Under the pieces are notes generated by a model. The model saw only the letters and a program-made list of their open reading frames with translations, did not search any database and was not told the origin of the DNA. From positions 11,435,396-11,499,395 of the forward strand of contig OW203722.1 in assembly GCA_934045075.1 (NCBI GenBank): a DNA stretch of 64,000 nucleotides. The letters run 5' to 3'. Each line of letters opens with the position of its first letter. The stretch's first letter is position 1. Shown one piece after another: positions 58,101-64,000 of this stretch. The DNA is from Yponomeuta sedellus (Eukaryota > Arthropoda > Insecta > Lepidoptera > Yponomeutidae). The translations under genes and the position numbers were made by a program.

Positions 58101-61100
58101 TGGTTGTGCCACAAAATATTGAAGCTGTGCGAAAACTAATAATGCAAGACCGCCATGTTACGTATCGCGAGATAGAGGCTATTCTGGGCATTTGTATGAC
58201 GAGCATTCATAGGATATTACACGAACATTTGTCTGTAAAAAAATTTGTTTGCGTTGGATCCCGCACAACTGAAACTCAGGATCAAAAAGATGCTCGCGTC
58301 GAATGGTGCAAGAAAACCTTAAAAAAATTCAACGGAGGCGACTCAAAATCTGTTTATAATATCTACACAGGTGACGAATCCTGGATCTACGCGTACGATC
58401 CCGAAACTAAACAACAATCAACAGTTTGGGTGTATCAAAATGAGCCGAACCCTACGAAAGTGGCTCGTGCAAAAAGCACTGTAAAGCAAATGGTGGCCTG
58501 CTTTTTTGGTATGAATGGCCATGTGGCTACAATACCACTGGAGAATCGCAGAACGGTTAATTCGGAGTGGTACACGACCATTTGATTGCCGGAAGTATTT
58601 GAAGAAATACGCCAAAACAACCAGCGACGCAGAATCATAATTCACCATGACAATGCCAGCTGTCATACATCTGAGGAAACAACTACATTTTTGGATGGTC
58701 AAAAAATAGAATGTATGGGTCATCCACCGTACAGCCCTGATTTGGCTCCCAATGATTTCTATTTATTCCCAAATGTAAAGAATAAATTACGTGGTCAACG
58801 ATTTTCGACCCGTGAAGATGCCGTAGATGCGTTCAAACCGTACGTTTTGGAGATACGAAAAAGTGTTTTACAAATTGGTTTCATCGAATGCAATAGTGCA
58901 TCGATCATAGTGAAGAATACTTTGAAAAACAATAAAAGCATATTTAGCCATATACATTTGTTTATTTTTTCTATTCCGCATACATAAGTAGCAGCCCTCG
59001 TAAGTCAAAACGTTACAAAAACCAAACCTATTTCAGGTGCGTTTCTCATACCGTTCACCGTGATGCTGGTCATAGCTGGCTTGCCACTAATGTTCATGGA
59101 GTTGTCCTTTGGGCAATACGCCGCGCTCGGCCCAGTAGCGGTCTACAACCGCTTCTGCCCTTTGTTCCGGGGTCTCGGCTACGGCATGGTCATTGTCTCC
59201 TGTATTGTGATGCTCTACTACAACCTCATTATTGCCTGGACGATCTATTACATGGCCGTGTCGTTCGTCAGCATCTTTTACCAGTTGCCGTGGCAGAATT
59301 GTGACGCTGATTGGAGTACTGAACGTGAGTTACGTAAAGCAAATTCTTAAATTTTAAAGAGAAATTATAAAATTTTACGTGGAGCCAACGTGTTTTCTTG
59401 ATATTTGTCAGAAACCGTGTAGTGTCCAGTATTGTGTATGTAGAATCGAGCGAATCTGTACCTATCTGTAGACTTTGTAACCGTTCGTTGGTGCCTCGTT
59501 GGTTGATAAACAGCGGTTACGAGTTTGATTACCATTACTTTGATTTGTATAAGTCACCTCCGTCTGGGTGCTTCCAAGTTTGTCACTGGATACACTACTG
59601 TGATAATACTCACCTCACGTCATTGTACTGTATTAAATTAATTAATTTATGAATAAAATCTTTTCTATTCTGTTCTACTAGTTTGGGACCAGGACAAGTG
59701 ATTATTTAGTGTGAATTTTACATGTTACATGTATGTATAATCTTAGTTTGTTTTCTAGATTGCTACTCATACGAAGAGGCAGATTTGTGCGAAGCAAGCA
59801 ACGGTACCTACTATTTGCGCAACTGCTACAATCAAACCTATTCAGTTTTGCATAACATATCTGCTTTGGCTGACGTTGCTCTGAGGAGGCCGCCCGCTGA
59901 AGAATACTTTACGTAAGTAAATACTTTTTTCATTCTGTTGTACAAGTACTATGAATACTAGAACGGCAAAATAACAACTAATACATTTTCAATACAAATA
60001 GAAAGAAATGATCAGTTAATGCTGCCTCTTTTTGTTTATGTCGATGCTATTAAACACGTAATAAATTGAAGTGATCGCTAACCAGCTGTCAAGATGGATA
60101 TTGAAATTCACTGCATATTAGGAGTGGGTCGTTGTCCGATTTTTCGACGACGAAACGCAACCATTTTTTCAGGAATGAAAACAGGTCCTCAAAACGGTTC
60201 TCGTTCGCAACTGGTTTCATTGTATGCGAACGAGCAAGGCGCAGAGGACGGTCAAACGAGAGAAACTCGTTTCGTCTCGTCGACATTCGTCTCGAAGACT
60301 AGTAAAAGAAATGGTTGCGGAATGAGGTTGAGAACTAGTTAAAGTTTTTCGTTCGATTTCAATATTTTTTTCTTTAAATTAATGAACTTCCCTTCATACT
60401 TTTCCAGGCTTAGGAATAAACATTAAAACTAAACTTTAACTTGAGTAAAAAATAAATACAAAATTACATAATTAACATTCACAATCAGTAAGTAGCATTG
60501 AATTATTAATTCAAACTGAAAAAATGTAAACAATAACCGTCACCCACGAGCTGCGCAATCGAGCGAGCTCGTTGCCATTTATTGCTAAACGACATTAGAC
60601 GCTATACCAACGACATTAAGATACACAGCAATGACCACCGCTTTGCGAACGAGACGAAATCACGAAACATCGGAAAAAATAAGTTGTTTTACACGATATT
60701 CGACTGTATACTCATAGACATAAAGATTACTTTATTGTATCACAGACCAAAACGAACGGAACAATGATCTCATTACGTTCTAGGCTCTATTAATATAGTA
60801 TTAAAGGACATATCCGCGTCAAACAAACCAACCAATCTAAGGACTGGTCTCGCGACGAACAAACGCTGGCACTGCATTAGATGAAACGTTAAACGGTCCT
60901 ATCGTCGCGGAACACAAAACGGTCTTATAAAACGGTTCGTCCTTGCTACGATCACGCCTACTGCATATAGCCTTTTCGATGCTCTCGAGTTACCGTATTC
61001 CGGGCTGTTGACCGATCAGTATTCCAATTATTTAAGTACCATCTTTCCTAGCCTTTTCCTTCTATGACATATATTCACATATGTCGTAGAATCTTTCGAT

Positions 61101-62870
61101 AATGCGGATCTTAGCTAATATCCTAGGATATGGATAATATAGAACTACAGAATGATTTCTATATCGTCCTAGAATCTTAGCTAAGTTAATGCTGATGTTC
61201 AAGCGCGCCGATTTACCGCTTTGTTTGATTGGTCATTGGCGTAGCATCTTAGTTCTTAATATTTCCTTGCAAGTCTTTGATAGGTTGTAGTTCTTTTACA
61301 TTTTCAATTATTTAAAAAAGGCTAAAAATTTCAATTATGTTTTAAGGTACAAGGCCGTTCCTTTTAAAAAGTTCTTTTGAGCCTCGCCTCTAGTATTGAC
61401 GGACGTCGCGAACCGCGTAGCGATCTAGGTTGCATTTCGATAGGTATATAACATAACATTTACATACTGGCACATACATACATTGCTTCTGGCCCCTCAC
61501 TAGGATACCCTGTGTCGTGGGAACAACAACCTAGAAACAACGACATCACAAACATGTAAACGTCCAAGACCTGGGGTTTTTTGTCCCCAGCCAGGGTTCG
61601 CACCCGGGACCTCATGCATGGAAGGCAGATGCGCTACCGCTGTGCCACAGAGGCCGTCTGATATTGATGATATACATATCTGATATTGGTTTATATCTAT
61701 CTAAAAAATATGTAAATACTTTCGGGCTTATTTACAAAAACATATTTCCTTAAAACAATACCAAAAACCCTCACGAAAATATATTGTGGTGAAGATTTCA
61801 CAAGCAAAAGATGTAGCCATAGATTAAATAAACCGCCTATATATGTGTTTTAGTGGATTCTTGCTTAGTCAATCAGAACAAAGCAATGAATAGACGCGTA
61901 TACAAGCCAATCAGGAGTCTTTATTTCAATAATCATTAAAAGAACTCTTATCTTAAAAACCTATTTAGAGGCTAAAAATTCCACCCATGCCGGGATTCGA
62001 AACCGCGACCTCTGGCTATCCGTGCCAGCGCTCTTTCCAATCGAGCTAATGGGCGACTCACCGGCATCAGTGAAATTTCGAACCTCTTTACAATATTCTC
62101 TGTATTACCATTGAATTTTACTTTAAATTCAATGGTATTACGTACAGGCAGCGACATCTGGCTGAAATAATTTGCATCACTTGAAGCCCCGAGTACCCAC
62201 TTTGCAGTTAGGGTTTTACATCGGAATGATATCGCTGTACCCACATGATTATATTTCTTTGTAATGCACTAACCCGTGCCAAGTGATGCAAATTACTTCA
62301 GCCAGATGTCGCTGCCTGTGCGTAATACAGATAATATTGTAGAGGTTCGAAATTTTACTGATGCCGGTGAGTCGCCCATTAGCTCAGTTGGAAAGAGCGC
62401 TGGCAGGATAGCCAGAGGTCGCGGGTTCGAATCCCGGCATGGGTGGAATTTTTAGCCTCTAAATAGATTTTTAAGATTGTCCTTAGCACAGGTTAGTGCA
62501 TTAAAAAGAAATATAACTCTTATCTTAGCAAGATCCTAGGACGATAGAGAAATAATTAATTACCTAGTTCTATATTATCTGTCACTCTGCTAATATCCTA
62601 GGGTATGAGGTAAGATCCGCATTATCAAAATATTCTACGACATAATATCTAATTTATCGTCGTTTAGTCAGTTTCAGTTCCTCTTTTCAGTGAAATCTGG
62701 CCCGATTCAGCTTCATAAAAATTATAATTATTTGCAGGAATCAAGTGTTGGGACTCTCCTCTGGCATCGAAGAGACCGGGCAAGTGCGTTTAGGCATGGC
62801 AATATGCTTGTTCGCAGCCTGGCTCATTGTCTTCCTTTGCCTTTGTAAAGGTGTCCAGTCTTCGGGGAAG
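52103..62870 (+). CDS. SLC6-family Na+/Cl--dependent neurotransmitter transporter (5' part)
   Basis: Plasma-membrane symporter that takes up a neurotransmitter or amino acid with Na+ and Cl-. Five exons: 52103-52174, 52992-53151, 59037-59324, 59759-59912, 62738-62870. The phases agree and give 269 aa, about 40% of a normal SLC6 protein; the rest lies right of the window. The start is [14 protein letters not shown]. Visible parts are [20 protein letters not shown] then [19 protein letters not shown] (TM1 with its unwound Na+ site), TM2 with [18 protein letters not shown]3 with [10 protein letters not shown], a long extracellular loop 2 with the NC...HC cysteine pair and N-glycosylation sequons NGT, NQT and NIS, then [12 protein letters not shown] and TM4. 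Similarity from memory is nearest to insect glycine/GABA-type members; the substrate is not proven. Intron 2 (5.9 kb) carries a mariner and intron 4 (2.8 kb) a hAT-like element. Confidence 0.95.
53165..53476. mobile_element. MITE in SLC6 intron 2
   Basis: Ends AGAGTGCTTAGTGCGAGTTT and (reverse) AGAGTGCTTAGTGCGAGTTT are exact 20-bp inverted repeats about 310 bp apart. The left end starts only 13 bp after the exon 2 donor. No target duplication is clear. Confidence 0.75.
53600..53940. repeat. Retroposon tail and family G fragment
   Basis: 53610-53665 ends TTCGTGTGCAATAAAGTAAT like the tail at 43020-43060. 53855-53940 carries CAGTGGCACCTTCACTCACA and GGACCACTCTGATGC of family G. Confidence 0.5.
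54965..55257 (-). repeat. Dispersed repeat family E (minus copy)
   Basis: Reverse counterpart of 46858-47145, with CCGGTAATGGTCGTTTTATT, CAATCGCATTGCAATGG and TATTAGACTCTAGGGCC. It lies in SLC6 intron 2. Confidence 0.65.
55258..56431. other. SLC6 intron 2, plain segment
   Basis: No transposon or exon was recognised. A short direct repeat CATTACAGCATAGGTTT occurs near 55631 and 55670. Confidence 0.45.
56432..56749. mobile_element. MITE-like element with ~100-bp inverted arms
   Basis: The ends CCAATGGAAAAAA and TTTTTTCCATTGG continue inward through GATCGTGTTTGCAAAAAGTG (left) and its near reverse complement, then AGTGATTTT and CCTAGGA. The arms are diverged, suggesting an old element. Confidence 0.7.
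57723..58996 (+). mobile_element. mariner-family transposon, nearly complete
   Basis: Terminal inverted repeats GGCTGCTACTTATGTATGCG are at both ends (57723 onward; reverse at about 58975-58994). The left flank is the expected TA; the right flank reads CT, so the target duplication has mutated. The length, about 1.27 kb, is normal for mariner. It lies in SLC6 intron 2, and the transporter's exon 3 acceptor follows only about 40 bp after its right end. Confidence 0.9.
57896..58987 (+). pseudogene. mariner transposase with one stop and a shifted internal segment
   Basis: DD34D transposase that would move mariner by cut and paste at TA. From ATG 57896 ([20 protein letters not shown]) the frame runs to TGA 58583-58585 inside YTTI*LPEVFEE and then continues in the same frame to 58987. 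The catalytic aspartates are present in [24 protein letters not shown] and [17 protein letters not shown]. Between about 58240 and 58280 the frame reads [13 protein letters not shown]. Another frame of the same bases gives RWIPHN, the family's conserved linker motif, so two compensating indels have replaced it. The N-terminal helix-turn-helix region is intact. The element is therefore dead. Confidence 0.9.
59340..59712 (+). repeat. SINE-like fragment in SLC6 intron 3
   Basis: Contains a degraded tRNA-like stretch (GGTGCCTCGTTGGTTGATAA, TTACGAGTTTGATTACC) and a family B tail word (TAGTTTGGGACCAGGACAAG). Confidence 0.5.
60119..60960. mobile_element. hAT-like element, 842 bp, with 8-bp target duplication
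   Basis: Flanked by CTGCATAT at 60111-60118 and 60961-60968. The ends TAGGAGTG and (reverse) TAGGCGTG are short inverted repeats. CGAAACGA, CGTTCG and AACGGT-type words crowd both subterminal zones. It has no transposase, so it is non-autonomous. It lies in SLC6 intron 4. Confidence 0.75.
61488..61660 (-). repeat. tRNA-derived SINE-like family C (reverse copy)
   Basis: The minus strand reads CCTCTGTGGCACAGCGGTAG, CGGGTGCGAACCCTGGC, AGGTCTTGGACGTTTACATG. It is the best-preserved copy of the family in the window. Its A-box-like and B-box-like stretches match a tRNA head, but the variable length and the repeat tail rule out a tRNA gene. Confidence 0.7.
61955..62508. repeat. SINE-like family A, inverted pair
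   Basis: A reverse copy (61955-62275) and a forward copy (62281-62508) lie head to head. The unit runs CAGCCAGATGTCGCTGCCTG, AGTCGCCCATTAGCTCAGTT, GGTTCGAATCCCGGCATGGG and TTTTTAGCCTCTAAATAG. The tRNA-like part sits in the middle of the unit, not at its start. The reverse copy carries a small palindromic insert CCATTGAATTT/AAATTCAATGG near 62110. Confidence 0.75.
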
Positions 62871-63556
62871 GTAAGAGTTGTAATTTGATAGTATTTTTCC
62901 ACTGACTTCTAGCTTGATTACAAAGAAAGAGGTAGTGCGTATGGTTCCTGGAGTCCGCTAAATTTAATTTTCCACATATTTGTACAAACGAACGTAGCTA
63001 GCGCCGAAAATCTGTGTCGCTTGGCAAGAAACAAAGAACAATATGCGTAGCTGACAGCCAATCTCAGAGAGACACAGGAAGAAGAAGAAGAAGAAATGGC
63101 CTCAGCCTGACTTTATTTCCATGTTTGTGATTGACCTTAGCTTACAATTCTTCCGACACCAAATTGGCGAACAATTTGATTCTGCCCAGCCTAAAGTGCA
63201 CCGACTCTACATATTCATTAAACTCTCGCTTGTATACCAGAGCTGTAATTAGATACCAGGGTTTGGCACATGCTACTTTCCTGATAAGCCTCTTTTGCTT
63301 CATGCACATTATTTATTTATTCATCAATTTTTATTTATTCATCAAAATCAGAGATACCCATCTATGGTACAATAACATGTAGAGTACATTTTTGACATAA
63401 GGTTACAAGGCTTACAATTAATAATAAATGTGTGATGTCTAAACTAGGGCCTTTTGTATAGAGCATCAGTGTTTATTCAATATAAATATTATAAAAAATG
63501 TATAATAGAGCAATATATTGTTATTCACTAATTATTACGAAGTACCAATAAGTAAA

Positions 63557-63567
63557 TTTTATCAATT

Positions 63568-63635
<68 letters not shown>

Positions 63636-63648
63636 AATTGATAAAATA
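63557..63648. repeat. AT-centred palindrome
   Basis: Arms ATTTTATCAATTTACCCTAT(A) and (T)ATAGGGTAAATTGATAAAAT flank a (TA)n tract of about 50 bp. Confidence 0.85.
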
Positions 63649-63696
63649 TTATCACTCTACATTCGTCACACACTACATGTTTCCTTCACACACTAA

Positions 63697-64000
63697 CTAC
63701 ATTTCACAGATATACAATTATCACACTCACACTTTTCACATGCATGGTAGAATAAATATATCCAATACTAATTTCATTTAATTTAAATACGTAACTGCAG
63801 AATGAATGAAATCTTATAATTTTTCGATTATATATATATATATATATTATTACATATATATATATATAATCGAAAAATTATAAGATTTCATTCATTCTGC
63901 AGTTACGTATTTAAATTAAATGAAATTAGTATTGGATATATTTATTCTACCATGCATGTGAAAAGTGTGAGTGTGATAATTGTATATCTGTGAAATGTAG
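63697..64000. repeat. Nearly perfect palindrome cut by the window edge
   Basis: Base i pairs with base 127697-i from CTACATTTCACAGATATACA at 63697 to its exact reverse complement ending at 64000, with mismatches seen only in the central AT tract (about 63844-63853). It begins about 50 bp after the AT-centred palindrome at 63557-63648. It lies downstream of SLC6 exon 5, within the next intron. Confidence 0.92.

Larger units (their letters stand above)
61075..62640. repeat. Long-spaced inverted repeat in SLC6 intron 4
   Basis: The arm 61075-61195 (GTCGTAGAATCTTTCGATAA, TGCGGATCTTAGC, ATATCGTCCTAGAATC) is reversed at 62519-62640 (GATCCTAGGACGATAG, GATCCGCATTATC, TTCTACGAC). The 1.3 kb between them holds SINE-like copies of families C and A. 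It is either one element with long terminal repeats filled by later insertions, or two inverted copies. Confidence 0.65.

Noticed and set aside
60094..60342. An 82-codon frame across the left border of the hAT-like element
   Set aside because: It crosses the transposon boundary and reads through subterminal repeats, so it is not a gene.
63697..64000. A transposon with long terminal repeats
   Set aside because: There is almost no non-palindromic interior and the ends are outside the window, so the structure is reported only as a palindrome.

Overview
This is an AT-rich, intron- and transposon-laden animal nuclear segment. The gene structures, the insect-type proteins and a set of dispersed repeats familiar from moths and butterflies point to a lepidopteran. 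The order Lepidoptera is an inference; no species can be named from the sequence alone.

Three protein-coding genes can be read confidently. (1) Minus strand, 982-13843: an Hsp110/HSPA4-type Hsp70 co-chaperone (Drosophila Hsc70Cb type), 13 exons in the window and a 3' end lying left of base 1. A perfect three-unit heat-shock element sits about 180 bp upstream of its start codon. (2) Plus strand, 32615-49957: complete transaldolase, 8 exons, 333 aa, with the active-site lysine at residue 142. (3) Plus strand, 52103-62870: the first five exons (269 aa) of an SLC6 sodium/chloride-dependent neurotransmitter transporter, continuing past base 64000. The three genes do not form a functional unit; their adjacency appears incidental.

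The spaces between and inside the genes hold many transposons. These are a full-length piggyBac-like element with an open transposase (43151-45635, transaldolase intron 6), a mariner killed by one stop codon and a pair of compensating indels (57723-58996, SLC6 intron 2), a decayed mariner (21136-21545), an internally deleted copia-type LTR element (36111-38276, transaldolase intron 1), and three elements with 8-bp target duplications typical of hAT (23301-24327, 33200-34952, 60119-60960). There are also several MITEs, at least three tRNA-derived SINE-like families, a 5S-rRNA-derived SINE-like family and non-LTR retrotransposon 3' ends. Two decayed THAP-domain genes lie between the Hsp110 and transaldolase genes (minus 19314-20250; plus 25321-30076). 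The second contains a 1.1-kb tandem duplication carrying an exon.

Structurally the window is rich in inverted DNA. An imperfect palindrome of about 3.8 kb (14117-17913) starts just upstream of the Hsp110 promoter. A nearly perfect palindrome of at least 304 bp runs off the right edge (63697-64000). Several perfect hairpins with very short loops look like template-switch insertions, and one of them can be compared with an unmodified duplicate copy. I found no rRNA gene, CRISPR array or convincing functional tRNA gene. The organism-level novelty is mainly in these DNA rearrangements rather than in an unknown protein system.
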